Shown: piece by piece, positions 17,574 through 25,422 of the stretch | Layout of the letters: every line of letters starts with the position of its first letter | How positions within the stretch are numbered: the first letter of the stretch is position 1 | Source of the DNA: Kineosporia corallincola | Lineage (GTDB): Bacteria > Actinomycetota > Actinomycetes > Actinomycetales > Kineosporiaceae | Direction of reading: 5' to 3' | NCBI RefSeq assembly: GCF_018499875.1 | Contig: NZ_JAHBAY010000007.1 | Span: 62,001 to 126,000, forward strand | DNA length: 64,000 nt | Notes under the pieces: generated by a model | The model's database searches: none | What the model was told of the DNA's origin: nothing | What the model saw: the letters and a program-made list of their open reading frames with translations, nothing else | Translations under genes and position numbers: made by a program

Positions 17574-19016
17574 GTGAGCCCGGTCGACCTCGCCCCCGAA
17601 CCCCTCTCCGGCACCGGCGCCGCCCCGGTGGTGCAGCCCGCGCCGGCGCCGGCGGGTGTCTCGTCGTCCATCGGTTCCAGAGCCCTGCGGATCACCGCGA
17701 TCGTGGCCGTGATGCTGGTGGTGGCCACCGGCGTCACCCGCCTCGAACAGCACCGGGAGCGCTCGCAGAACGCCGTCTCGGCGTTGCTCACCGGAGTGGT
17801 CGGGATCGGGCCGGACGGTGAGCGGATCGCGATTCCCTCCGACACCGACCCCGCGGTCGTCGAGTTCTACCCGGGCACCCGCGTGCTGACGCCGGACTCG
17901 GTGGCCGTGCTCACCCGCACCACCGTCACGGCCGAGAGCGCGTCCAGGTCGGCCGAACTGGCGCAGCAGCAACGTGACTGGATCGAGTCCGGCACCAATC
18001 CGGCCGAGGGCGGCCCCTACGAGGAGATGGTCGAGACCGCTCTGCTCGACATCCACACCCTGCTGCTCGACAACGGCGCCTCGCTGGCCGGCTGGCCCGC
18101 CGCCTGGCGGTACGTCTGGCCCCGTGACGCCGCGTTCGTGGCGGTCGCGCTGGTCGAGTCGGGACACCCGGACGACGCGTTGCGCGTGCTCGAGTTCCTC
18201 CAGCGCCAGCAGCCCTCCGACGGCGTGTTCGAGGCCCGCTACCGGCCGGAGGAGACCGGCGTGCCGGACGCCCGGGGCAAGCAGAGCGACGGCATCGGCT
18301 GGGTGCTGTGGGCCACGCTGCGGCTGGTGCGATCCCTGCCCGAGCAGGACGGCCAGGAGGTGCTGGACACGCTCCGGCCGATGATCGAGGCGTCCACCGA
18401 CGCGGCGCTCCGGCTGACCGACACCGACGACGCCCTGCCCCCGCACTCCCAGGACTACTGGGAGGTGCCGATGTACCGGCTCAGCCTGGGCACGGCGGCG
18501 CCGATCGCGCTGGGCCTGCGCTCGGCCACCTCGCTCCAGAACCTGCTCGGCGGCCGCACCACCGCGCGGGCCGCCGCCCGTCGCGCGGACCGGCTGGAGC
18601 AGAGCATCACCACCGAGTTCGGCGCCCACGGTTATCCCCGCGAGCTGGGCGGCGACGCGTCCGACGCCTCGCTGGCGTTCCTGCTGCCGCCCTTCACCGA
18701 CCAGGCGGTGCCCGACGTGGTGAGTGCCTGGCGCCGGGCCGCCCGCGGGATGACCCGGCAGGCCGGCGGCCTGGCCCCGGGCGTGGGCTGGCGCAACGAC
18801 GGGATCAGCTGGACGCCGCAGACCTCGCTGTTCGCCCTGAGCGCGGCCTCGATCGGCGACACCGCCACGGCCACCGGCTACCTGGACTGGATCAGCGCGC
18901 ACCGCACCGTCTACGGGGCCGTTCCGGAGAAGGTGCTCAGCACCGGCGCCCCGGCCGGCCCGGCACCGCTGGCCTGGTCGGACGCCCTCGTCGTGATGAC
19001 CGCGGCCGAGCTCTGA
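17574..19016 (+). CDS. membrane-anchored GH15-like (alpha/alpha)6-barrel protein
   Basis: A 480-residue protein. A short Pro/Ala-rich cytoplasmic tail precedes one transmembrane anchor at about 38-56, so the bulk is extracellular. The ectodomain resembles glycoside hydrolase family 15 and related six-hairpin enzymes: YVWPRDAAFVAVALVESGHPDDALR near residue 180 is the signature of glucoamylase/trehalase-type barrels, followed by SDGIGWVLWA and PHSQDYWE. The expected catalytic glutamates cannot be pinned with certainty; Glu in DYWE and in PEKV are candidates. It could act on alpha-glucans, dextran or trehalose in the wall. A secreted GH26-like gene follows 130 bp later on the same strand. Confidence 0.75.
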   Translation: MSPVDLAPEPLSGTGAAPVVQPAPAPAGVSSSIGSRALRITAIVAVMLVVATGVTRLEQHRERSQNAVSALLTGVVGIGPDGERIAIPSDTDPAVVEFYPGTRVLTPDSVAVLTRTTVTAESASRSAELAQQQRDWIESGTNPAEGGPYEEMVETALLDIHTLLLDNGASLAGWPAAWRYVWPRDAAFVAVALVESGHPDDALRVLEFLQRQQPSDGVFEARYRPEETGVPDARGKQSDGIGWVLWATLRLVRSLPEQDGQEVLDTLRPMIEASTDAALRLTDTDDALPPHSQDYWEVPMYRLSLGTAAPIALGLRSATSLQNLLGGRTTARAAARRADRLEQSITTEFGAHGYPRELGGDASDASLAFLLPPFTDQAVPDVVSAWRRAARGMTRQAGGLAPGVGWRNDGISWTPQTSLFALSAASIGDTATATGYLDWISAHRTVYGAVPEKVLSTGAPAGPAPLAWSDALVVMTAAEL

Positions 19017-19148
19017 GGTCCATCCGAACCCGCCACTCGTACCTTCAGCCACTCCTGGGTACCGCAGGCCCGTCGAGGCCATTGATCACGCGGGGGAGCG
19101 CTACCGTCACGTCCGGTCATCAGTCTCTTTCTGTGCCCCGGGGATGTC

Positions 19149-20174
19149 GTGAACAGCAGACGCTGGCTCTCTTTCGGTCTTGTCCCGTCGATCGGCCTGG
19201 GGGTGGTCGCCGCCCTCCTCGCCTCGGCCCTGACCGGCGCCGGGCCCGCCACGGCGGTGACGCCGGAGGTGCCCTCGAAGCAGTCCGGGATGCCCTGGGC
19301 GAGCGGCGCCTTCATGCCCGACTACGTGCCCGCCGCGCAGGTGAGCTTCGGTAAGGAGCGGGGCGTGAGGTCCGACGTCGCCGTGGTCTACGCCGGTCGC
19401 ACCGACTGGGACGCGGTGAGCAACCCGACCTGGCTCTGGCGCCAGTGGAAGTCCGCGCCGCAGACCCTGGTGATCAGCAGCGCGCCGTTCCCGGAGACCG
19501 GCAACTGGTCGCTGGCCGCCTGCGCCCGCGGCTCCTACGACGAGTACTGGAAGGACTTCGGCCGCAGTGCCGCCGCCTCCGGCATGGCCGGGCGCACCGT
19601 GGTGCGGCTGGCCTGGGAGTTCAACGGCACCTGGGTGGCCTGGGCGGCCTACCGGCCGGCCGACTTCGTCGGATGCTGGCGCAACATCTTCACCGCCGCC
19701 GAGTCACAGGCCCCGAAGCTGCGCTGGGACTGGACGGTCAACCGTGGCATCGGCGACGCACTCAGCGACGCGACGCGGGCCTGGCCGGGTAAGAAGTACG
19801 TGGACTTCGTCGGCATCGACACCTACGACGGGTACCCGGCCGTCACCACCAAGGCCGGCTGGAACAAGCAGCTGAACGGCAACCAGGGGCTCAGGTTCTG
19901 GGCGGACTTCGCCCGGCGCAAGGGCAAGCGGCTGAGCGTGCCGGAGTGGGGGCTTTACCCGGGGTACGCCTGGAAGGGCAACGGCGGGGGTGACAATGCC
20001 AACTACATGACGAAGATGTTCAGCTTCTTCCGGTCGGTCGGCGGCAACCTGGCCTACGAGGCGTACTTCAACGACACCGACCCGGCCCATGCCGGGGCTC
20101 TGAGCCTCAACCCCAAGGCCAGGGCGGAGTACCGCAAGCAGGTGAAGGCGGCGGTCCGCCGGGCCTCGCGGTAG
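19149..20174 (+). CDS. secreted GH26-like glycosyl hydrolase
   Basis: A 341-residue exported protein. A signal peptide spans about 1-36 (basic start, long hydrophobic core, processing near PATAV). The catalytic domain resembles the beta-mannanase-like GH26 clan-A barrel. The proposed acid/base is Glu157 in LAWEFNG and the nucleophile is Glu266 in VPEWG; both contexts fit the family. The GTG start is preceded by only a weak purine stretch. There is no carbohydrate-binding module. The likely substrate is mannan, mixed-linkage glucan or an endogenous exopolysaccharide; the neighbouring GH15-like gene suggests joint glycan processing outside the cell. Confidence 0.83.
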   Translation: MNSRRWLSFGLVPSIGLGVVAALLASALTGAGPATAVTPEVPSKQSGMPWASGAFMPDYVPAAQVSFGKERGVRSDVAVVYAGRTDWDAVSNPTWLWRQWKSAPQTLVISSAPFPETGNWSLAACARGSYDEYWKDFGRSAAASGMAGRTVVRLAWEFNGTWVAWAAYRPADFVGCWRNIFTAAESQAPKLRWDWTVNRGIGDALSDATRAWPGKKYVDFVGIDTYDGYPAVTTKAGWNKQLNGNQGLRFWADFARRKGKRLSVPEWGLYPGYAWKGNGGGDNANYMTKMFSFFRSVGGNLAYEAYFNDTDPAHAGALSLNPKARAEYRKQVKAAVRRASR

Positions 20175-20357
20175 ACGCGGCGCAGTCGATTCGCAGCGCA
20201 TTGTGCTCCGGTCGCCTGCGGTTGAAAAGTGCTAGCAGACAGTGACGTTCGCCGCCCGGAGAAACTTCCCCGGAATCGGCACGCGTGGCCCAAGTTGTCG
20301 GTGGGTGCGCCTAGTCTCATCTCCACCTCGAGGATCGTTTGTTAGGGAGCGGCAAGG

Positions 20358-21095
20358 GTGGAGCTCATCCAGGCGCGGGCACTCGCTATCGGGCTCATGC
20401 GGCGTCACGGGCTTTCCGGGTGGCGCCTCGTCTTCGACAACGCCAAGACCCGGGCCGGCATCTGCCGGGCCGAGCCACGGGAGATCGGCCTCAGCCGGGT
20501 GCTGACACAGCTGCACAGCCGGGCCGAGGTCACCGAGACGGTGCTGCACGAGATCGCGCACGCATTGGTCGGCCCGGCACACGGGCACGACGACATCTGG
20601 CAGGCCCGGGCACGGGCCATCGGCTGCTCGGGCACCCGGTGCCTGCCGGTCGACGCGCCACGGCCACCAGGGCCGTGGCGCGGAACGTGCCCACGGGGGC
20701 ACTCGATCACCCGGCACCGGCAGCCGGTGCGGGTGCAGTCCTGTGGGGAGTGCTCGCGCGCGTTCGACCCCGCGGCGCTGCTCGACTGGACGCGTCACGG
20801 CGAGGTGGTGCCGATGCATCCCAGTTACGTGGCCGAACGGCGGTGGGTGATGCAGCGGGCCCGGCCGGCCCGGCCGGAACCGGCGGTCGCCGCCCGCGGC
20901 GCCCTGCCGGAGCCGGCCGTCACCGGGCGCGACGCGGCGCTGTTCCCGATCGGCACCCGGGTGCGGCTGATCTGCCCGGGCAAATACGCCGACAGCACCG
21001 GCAAGGTGGTCAAGATCGGGCGCACGCGCTACCACGTGCAGGTGCGGCGCCAGCTGCTCACGGTGCCGTTCGCCCAGGTGGAGAGAACCGGCTGA
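20358..21095 (+). CDS. SprT-like zinc metalloprotein with C-terminal KOW/SH3-like domain
   Basis: A 245-residue protein. The N-terminal SprT-like domain has HEIAH (His64, Glu65, His68) and a downstream GHDDIW that supplies a further His. It is followed by Cys-rich zinc-ribbon-like pairs (CPRGH and CGEC) at about 110-130. A Pro/Ala-rich linker leads to a C-terminal segment (about 195-245, GTRVRLICPGKYADSTGKV) resembling a KOW/Tudor-type SH3 barrel. SprT/Spartan proteins cleave proteins crosslinked to DNA; whether this one is a protease is unproven. GGGAGC precedes the GTG. It is near a LigD-like phosphoesterase fusion, hinting at DNA repair. Confidence 0.82.
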   Translation: MELIQARALAIGLMRRHGLSGWRLVFDNAKTRAGICRAEPREIGLSRVLTQLHSRAEVTETVLHEIAHALVGPAHGHDDIWQARARAIGCSGTRCLPVDAPRPPGPWRGTCPRGHSITRHRQPVRVQSCGECSRAFDPAALLDWTRHGEVVPMHPSYVAERRWVMQRARPARPEPAVAARGALPEPAVTGRDAALFPIGTRVRLICPGKYADSTGKVVKIGRTRYHVQVRRQLLTVPFAQVERTG

Positions 21096-21121
21096 ACCCT
21101 GGCCCGCAGGCCTGGCACCGG

Positions 21122-21340
21122 TCAGGCCTGCGGGGTCACCACCGTCCAGCTGCCGCTCGCGGTCGTCACCACGTCGCCGGGGCGCAGCTTGCGGCCGCGC
21201 CGGGTCTCCGGTTCCCCGTTCACGTCCACGTCGCCGCCCGCGATCATCAGCTTGGCGTCGCCGCCGGTGTCGATCGCCCCGGCGAGCTTGAGGAACGACC
21301 CGAGGGGGATGTACTCGTCATGAATCTCGACTTCAGCCAC
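21122..21340 (-). CDS. small S4 domain RNA-binding protein (YbcJ-like)
   Basis: A 72-residue protein consisting almost entirely of one S4 RNA-binding domain: IPLGSFLKLAGAIDTGG, then GGDVDVNGEPETRRGRKLRPGD. This is the YbcJ/YaaA-type small S4 family that binds structured RNA, often rRNA. The GTG at 21340 is chosen; the ATG nearby is out of frame. It is antisense to, and convergent with, the SprT-like gene. It is divergent from the phosphoesterase fusion gene with only 45 bp between starts. The long open frame continuing upstream in this frame is an antisense shadow. Confidence 0.87.
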   Translation of the reverse strand: MAEVEIHDEYIPLGSFLKLAGAIDTGGDAKLMIAGGDVDVNGEPETRRGRKLRPGDVVTTASGSWTVVTPQA

Positions 21341-21385
21341 GGGGCCATGATGCAGCCGGGCTCCTCGTCGTCCCAAAATTGACCG

Positions 21386-21979
21386 GTGGAACCCCGACCA
21401 GCGTTCGTGCTGCACGACCACCGGGTGCCCCGCCCGCACTTCGACCTGCGGCTGGAGGAAGACGGTGTGCTGAGGTCGTGGGCGGTCCCGCGCGGTCTGC
21501 CCGACGCGCCCGGCCGCAACCGGCTGGCGGTTCACGTGCCCGACCACGCCCTCGACCACCTCACCTACACCGACGAGAACAAGTTCATCGCCGACATCGG
21601 CTGGTGGGAGCTGATCGACCGCAACGACCGGCGCTTCGTGTTCGTTCTGCACGGCCGCACCGACGCTGTCCGCTACGCCCTGATCAGGACCGACAGCGAC
21701 TGGCTGCTGCACCGCACCAAGGAGCAACCTCGACTGGTGCACGACGGGGAGCCGCGCCAGCCTGCCGGTATGACACAGCTCAAGGTGGGCGACAAGGTCT
21801 CCTGGAACACCCCGCAGGGCACCACGCACGGGGTGGTGAAAGCCGTGAAGACCAAGAACTTCCAGCTGGCCGGGCAGAAGTTCACGGCCGGTGACGACGA
21901 GCCGATGTTCGTGGTGGAGAGTGACAAGAGCGGCAAGCGGGCCGCGCACCAGGCAGGGGCGTTGCACCGGCGTTCTTGA
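21386..21979 (+). CDS. LigD-type 3'-phosphoesterase domain fused to HVA1/DUF2945 domain
   Basis: A 197-residue two-domain protein. Residues 1-115 match the phosphoesterase (PE) module of LigD, which trims 3'-phosphate or ribonucleotide ends before ligation; FVLHDHRVPRPHFDLRLEE carries the conserved metal-binding His/Asp pattern. Residues 129-197 match the HVA1/DUF2945 Tudor-like family (VGDKVSWNTPQGTTHGVV, then DEPMFVVESDKSG and AAHQAGALH). No stop or frameshift separates them. An internal ATG at 21770 could allow separate expression of the second half. GTG at 21386 is the start. The peptide deformylase gene begins 13 bp after the stop. Both domain calls are strong; the fusion's role is unknown. 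Confidence 0.85.
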   Translation: MEPRPAFVLHDHRVPRPHFDLRLEEDGVLRSWAVPRGLPDAPGRNRLAVHVPDHALDHLTYTDENKFIADIGWWELIDRNDRRFVFVLHGRTDAVRYALIRTDSDWLLHRTKEQPRLVHDGEPRQPAGMTQLKVGDKVSWNTPQGTTHGVVKAVKTKNFQLAGQKFTAGDDEPMFVVESDKSGKRAAHQAGALHRRS

Positions 21980-21992
21980 GTACATTGGGCCG

Positions 21993-22505
21993 GTGGCGAA
22001 GCGGAAGACGAAACGTGCTCCCCAGGCGGCGCCGATCCGGCAGCTCGGCGACCCGGTGCTGCGCACCCAGGCCGACCCGGTCACGGTGTTCGACGAGTCG
22101 CTGGCCGCGACCGTCGAGCTGATGTTCGCGTCGATGTACGAGGCCCACGGGGTCGGCCTGGCAGCTAACCAGATCGGGCTCAGCCACGCGCTTTTCGTGA
22201 TGGACTGCGAGGGCGTGGTGGCGGTCGTGGCCAACCCGCGTCTCACGTTCGTGTCCGAGGAGACCGCGACCGGCGCCGAGGGATGCCTGTCGGTGTCCGG
22301 GCACAATTTCCCGACCGCCCGCGCGGTGCGCGCCACCGTGGTGGGGCAGGACGTGACCGGCGCGCCGGTCGAGATCACCGGTGAGGGCGAGGTCGCCCGC
22401 TGCCTCCAGCACGAGACCGATCACCTGATCGGCAAGGTCTATCTGGACCGGCTGTCCGGTGACGTGCGCCGGCGTGCGCGGCAGGAGGTCGAGACGGTCG
22501 CGTAG
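21993..22505 (+). CDS. def: peptide deformylase
   Basis: Removes the N-formyl group from nascent proteins in the cytoplasm, using Fe(II) or another divalent metal. All three family motifs are present in 170 residues: GVGLAANQIG (53-62), EGCLS with metal ligand Cys98, and QHETDH with His140, Glu141 and His144. The basic N-terminus (AKRKTKRAP) is short. The GTG at 21993 is used because the longer frame overlaps the upstream gene. It lies 13 bp after the phosphoesterase fusion, so the two are probably co-transcribed. This is likely one of several def paralogues, as it is not beside fmt or priA. Confidence 0.95.
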   Translation: MAKRKTKRAPQAAPIRQLGDPVLRTQADPVTVFDESLAATVELMFASMYEAHGVGLAANQIGLSHALFVMDCEGVVAVVANPRLTFVSEETATGAEGCLSVSGHNFPTARAVRATVVGQDVTGAPVEITGEGEVARCLQHETDHLIGKVYLDRLSGDVRRRARQEVETVA

Positions 22506-22524
22506 ACCGGGCGGGCTTCCTGGT

Positions 22525-22549
22525 AACCGGGGATCGCTGATCCCTGGTT
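22525..22549. promoter_or_regulatory. inverted repeat upstream of MmyB-type regulator
   Basis: AACCGGGGATC and GATCCCTGGTT form an 11-bp dyad (one G.T pair) with a 3-base centre, 30 bp before the regulator's GTG. It may be the regulator's own operator or a weak terminator of def; no T-run follows. Confidence 0.45.
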
Positions 22550-22579
22550 GCGCGTGGCGGGGGTGCCGATGATGGTGGC

Positions 22580-23413
22580 GTGGACCGAGATGCCCTGGCC
22601 GACTTCCTGCGCCGCCGTCGTGAGGCTCTACAACCGGTGGACGTCGGTCTGCCCGTCGGCATGCGCCGCCGCGCGAGTGGCCTGAGGCGGGAGGAGGTCG
22701 CCGGGCTGGCCGGGATGTCCACGGACTACTACGCCCGGCTGGAGCAGCGGCGCGGACCGCAGCCGTCCGAGCAGATGGTCGCGGCGATCGCCCGGGCCCT
22801 GCGGCTGACCCTGGACGAGCGCGACCACCTGTTCCGGATCGCCGGGCACAACGCCCCGACCCGGGTGGTGCGCTCCGACCACGTGGCGCCGGGCCTGATG
22901 CGGGTGTTCGACCGGCTGGACGACACACCGGCGATGATCGTCACCGACCTGTCCGAGACGCTGATCCAGAACCGGCTGGCGGTCGCGCTGCTCGGCGAGG
23001 CGACGTCGTACACCGGGTTCGCCCGCAGCGCCGTGTACCGCTGGTTCACCGACCCCGCGGAGCGGCTGCACTATCCGGAGCGCGACCACGACCATCAGAG
23101 CCGGACGCAGGTGGCGCAGTTGCGCGCGGTGTCGGCGGTGGGCGACCGGCGAGCCCTCGACCTGGTGACGGCGTTACGGGCGGCCAGTGAGGAGTTCGGC
23201 GTGATCTGGGACCGCCACGAGGTGCGGGGGCGGGAGAGCGACACGAAGACGCTGGTGCATCCGGAGCTGGGCGAGATCGGTGTCGAGTGCCAGAAACTGT
23301 TCACCGAGAACCGGGCACAGATGCTGTTGGTGTTCACGGCACAACCCGGGTCGGATGGCTACGAGAAGTTACAGTTGCTCAGCGTGCTGGGAAATCAGCA
23401 GTTTGTTTCCTGA
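22580..23413 (+). CDS. XRE/MmyB-type helix-turn-helix transcriptional regulator
   Basis: A 277-residue regulator. The N-terminal HTH (about 30-75, RREEVAGLAGMSTDYYARLEQRRG) belongs to the group whose C-terminal domain is a MmyB-like ligand-binding PAS-like domain (about 105-270, ending in ...EKLQLLSVLG). The VYRWFTDP and HPELGEIGVECQKL segments are typical. In streptomycetes these proteins usually regulate adjacent reductase, dehydrogenase or efflux genes; here no such divergent target is present, so the target is unknown. An 11-bp dyad 30 bp upstream could be an autoregulatory site. It is convergent with the DUF397 gene across a perfect hairpin. Confidence 0.9.
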   Translation: MDRDALADFLRRRREALQPVDVGLPVGMRRRASGLRREEVAGLAGMSTDYYARLEQRRGPQPSEQMVAAIARALRLTLDERDHLFRIAGHNAPTRVVRSDHVAPGLMRVFDRLDDTPAMIVTDLSETLIQNRLAVALLGEATSYTGFARSAVYRWFTDPAERLHYPERDHDHQSRTQVAQLRAVSAVGDRRALDLVTALRAASEEFGVIWDRHEVRGRESDTKTLVHPELGEIGVECQKLFTENRAQMLLVFTAQPGSDGYEKLQLLSVLGNQQFVS

Positions 23414-23494
23414 GGGTTGATGGAATAGCCGCTGAACCGGTCCGGATTGTTTCCGCGTTTTATTGCCTGGTTACGGCCGGGTTTTCTGCGGGGG

Positions 23495-23536
23495 CGGAGG
23501 CCGGCGAGCTCCGGGAGCGAGGTCCGCCGGCCTCCG
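23495..23536. terminator. bidirectional terminator hairpin
   Basis: A perfect 12-bp stem (23495-23506 against 23525-23536), with a further small CTCC/GGAG pairing in the loop. It lies between the convergent regulator and DUF397 genes. Confidence 0.7.
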
Positions 23537-23574
23537 GATTCACATGTTCTCCTCGTGGCCGAAGAGCGGTAGAG

Positions 23575-23784
23575 CTAGATGTCGAACTCGCCGTCCCGAG
23601 CGCCGCCGACGAAGGCCTCCCACTCGGCACGAGTGAAGGCGAACGGGGCGACACCAGGGTTTTTGCTGTCGCGCAGGAGAACTTGACCCGTGCGGGGCAG
23701 CAGGTTCGTGGCTACCTCGACGCACGCGTTGCCGTTACCGCTGCGGCTGCTCTTGAACCATTCGGGAGCGATGTTCTCCGTCAC
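23575..23784 (-). CDS. DUF397 domain-containing small protein
   Basis: A 69-residue protein that is a complete DUF397 domain: WFKSSRSGNGNACVEVA, then VLLRDSKNPGVAPFAFTRAEWEAFVGGARDGEFD. DUF397 proteins are very abundant in actinomycetes, always beside an XRE-DUF5753 regulator, as in the whiJ/abaA-type developmental loci of Streptomyces. They are thought to modulate the partner repressor. Here the start lies inside the 3' end of the regulator gene (50-bp overlap), so the pair is translationally linked. Confidence 0.92.
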   Translation of the reverse strand: MTENIAPEWFKSSRSGNGNACVEVATNLLPRTGQVLLRDSKNPGVAPFAFTRAEWEAFVGGARDGEFDI

Positions 23785-24691
23785 TGTGCAATCCTTCCAG
23801 GAAGGTGGTGATTACCGAGCGGCTGGCGCCTGGATCCAGCGAGTTATTCATGACGTCCGACCAGACCAACCGGTAACTATGCACCTCGGCGGGTTTGGTC
23901 AGATACATGGCGCCAGTCAGCGAGTCAGAGTACGCCATGGGTGGTTCCAGAGGCTCGTCCGTGATCGGGTCTCTGGGGAAATGCAGAAGAATGAACGAAC
24001 CGCTCGCCACACCACCATGCATTCCGCTTGCCCAGGGGATGACCCGCAGTTCGACGTTCATCCGCTGGGTCACGTCGAGCAGGTGCCGTAACTGCTCGCG
24101 GGCCACGTCGGGGCCCATGCCGACGAGCCGGTGCAGCACCGCCTCGCAGATCGCGACCTCCAGCCGGGGCGCCATCGGACGGGTCAGCAGCGACTGTCTC
24201 TCCAGGCGTGCCTGCACCCGCCGGGCCGCCTCGCGGTCGTCGACGAAACCGGGCGGCACCTGCATCACCCGCTCCGCGTAGGACTTGGTCTGGAGCAGAC
24301 CGGGCACCAGTTCCTGCTCGTAGTACTGGATGGTGGCCGCCGAGTCCTCCAGCGACACGTACATCGCGAACCACGGCGGGAGGGACGTCTCGGTGTAGTC
24401 GTGCCACCAGGACTTGCGCGGGCCCAGCCGGGTCTCCGCGGTGAGGGCCATCAGCACCTCGCGATCGGTGGACGAGGCCTGGTACTGGTCGAGCATGTGC
24501 CGCACCTGAACGTCGCGGAACTTCACCCCGTCGTTGCCGTTCTCCATCCGGATGAGGGTGGACTTGCTCAGTTCCACCCGCTCCGCCGCCTGGTCCTGGG
24601 TGAGACCGGCCTGCACGCGTAGCCGTTCGAAATGTCGCCCGATATGGCGGCGCAGCAACGCTATTCCGATGGCCCCGGCAGGTTCAGCCAT
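23735..24691 (-). CDS. XRE helix-turn-helix regulator with DUF5753 domain (WhiJ-like)
   Basis: A 318-residue regulator. The HTH spans about 12-70 (LRVQAGLTQDQAAERVELSKSTL), and a DUF5753 domain fills about 100-300 (IQYYEQELVPGLLQTKSYAE; PRLEVAICEAVLHR). This is the WhiJ-type partner of DUF397 proteins in actinomycete development and antibiotic control. The ATG at 24691 is preferred; an in-frame ATG at 24709 is possible. It overlaps the DUF397 gene downstream. It is divergent from an unknown gene at 24835 across a 143-bp region of much lower GC. That gene is therefore a candidate third member of the locus. Confidence 0.92.
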   Translation of the reverse strand: MAEPAGAIGIALLRRHIGRHFERLRVQAGLTQDQAAERVELSKSTLIRMENGNDGVKFRDVQVRHMLDQYQASSTDREVLMALTAETRLGPRKSWWHDYTETSLPPWFAMYVSLEDSAATIQYYEQELVPGLLQTKSYAERVMQVPPGFVDDREAARRVQARLERQSLLTRPMAPRLEVAICEAVLHRLVGMGPDVAREQLRHLLDVTQRMNVELRVIPWASGMHGGVASGSFILLHFPRDPITDEPLEPPMAYSDSLTGAMYLTKPAEVHSYRLVWSDVMNNSLDPGASRSVITTFLEGLHSDGEHRSRMVQEQPQR

Positions 24692-24834
24692 TGTGCTCGA
24701 CCTTTCCATCTGATTCGTGTTGTCAGGCAATTGAACACTATCTACCGGTGAGTTTGCTTGTCTCCTATGGATTTGCCGCGAGTTTTTCAGCAAACCGCTT
24801 CTGATAGTTGTCAATTCGCTGCCGAAGGAGTTAG
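24692..24834. promoter_or_regulatory. AT-richer divergent promoter region
   Basis: The spacer between the XRE-DUF5753 gene and the divergent unknown gene has clearly lower GC than the rest of the window (runs such as AGTTTTTCAG and ATAGTTGTCAATTC). Convincing -35/-10 pairs could not be fixed by eye. AAGGAG at 24824-24829 is the ribosome-binding site of the plus-strand gene. Confidence 0.45.
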
Positions 24835-25422
24835 ATGCCGTCATCTCGAGAAGCGGGTGGGTCGCTACGGCATCGCGAGAAGGGCATGGTGGTGGAGGAT
24901 TCAGGGGAGCCTGTTCCGGATGTGACGACGGGTGTCGGATCCCCGGCCGGTCTGGTTTCTGGGGTTACCGGAGTTTCTGGGGTTTCCGGGCTCCGGCGTC
25001 GGGGCGTCATGACGCTCCTGCCCGAGTTTTCCCCGTTCCGGGAGTTTCCTCATCAGCCGGCCCGGACTCCTGAAAGGGGTGTTTCCGGGCGTATTCCCCG
25101 TATTCTGGCCGCCGTGCGTGACGACGGTACGCAGTGGGTCGGCCGGTTCCGGGTCGACCTGGTCAACGGGCGGGGGCAGGCGGTGGCGCCGGCCGAGCTG
25201 GAGGTGCGAGGCGAAACCGTTCACCTGAGCCATGAATCGGCTGAGGTGGCGGTGATGTCGCGGCGCTTGTTCGCCCGGTGGCTGGGGGACTGCGGCGGTG
25301 TTCCGATGATGGCGGGGAACGTTGTCTGGGCCGCCCGGCCGGAGGCTCTCGCGCTGGCCATCGGTGCGGCCACCTATCTGCTCACCGACGATGCCCGGCG
25401 CCGGGTGGTGCTGCTGGTCTGA
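24835..25422 (+). CDS. hypothetical protein divergent from whiJ-like regulator
   Basis: A 195-residue protein with no family recognised. The N-terminal 85 residues are low-complexity (TGVSGVSG repeats, Pro/Arg-rich). The C-terminal half (about 90-195) looks folded: alternating strands such as RFRVDLVNGRGQAVAPAELEVRGETVHLSH, then a helix with RRLFARWLGDCGG and a final ALAIGAATYLLTDDARRRVVLLV. It is predicted cytoplasmic. The start is well supported by AAGGAG six bases before the ATG. Its position across a shared AT-richer promoter from the regulator suggests it is the regulator's target. Confidence 0.68.
   Translation: MPSSREAGGSLRHREKGMVVEDSGEPVPDVTTGVGSPAGLVSGVTGVSGVSGLRRRGVMTLLPEFSPFREFPHQPARTPERGVSGRIPRILAAVRDDGTQWVGRFRVDLVNGRGQAVAPAELEVRGETVHLSHESAEVAVMSRRLFARWLGDCGGVPMMAGNVVWAARPEALALAIGAATYLLTDDARRRVVLLV

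Noticed and set aside
17103-19082. 659-residue minus-strand open frame over the GH15-like gene
   Set aside because: Low-complexity composition, no ribosome-binding site, and fully antisense to a recognisable protein.
21122-22378. 418-residue minus-strand frame ending in the S4 domain
   Set aside because: Only the last 72 residues are S4-like; the rest is antisense to the PE-HVA1 and def genes.
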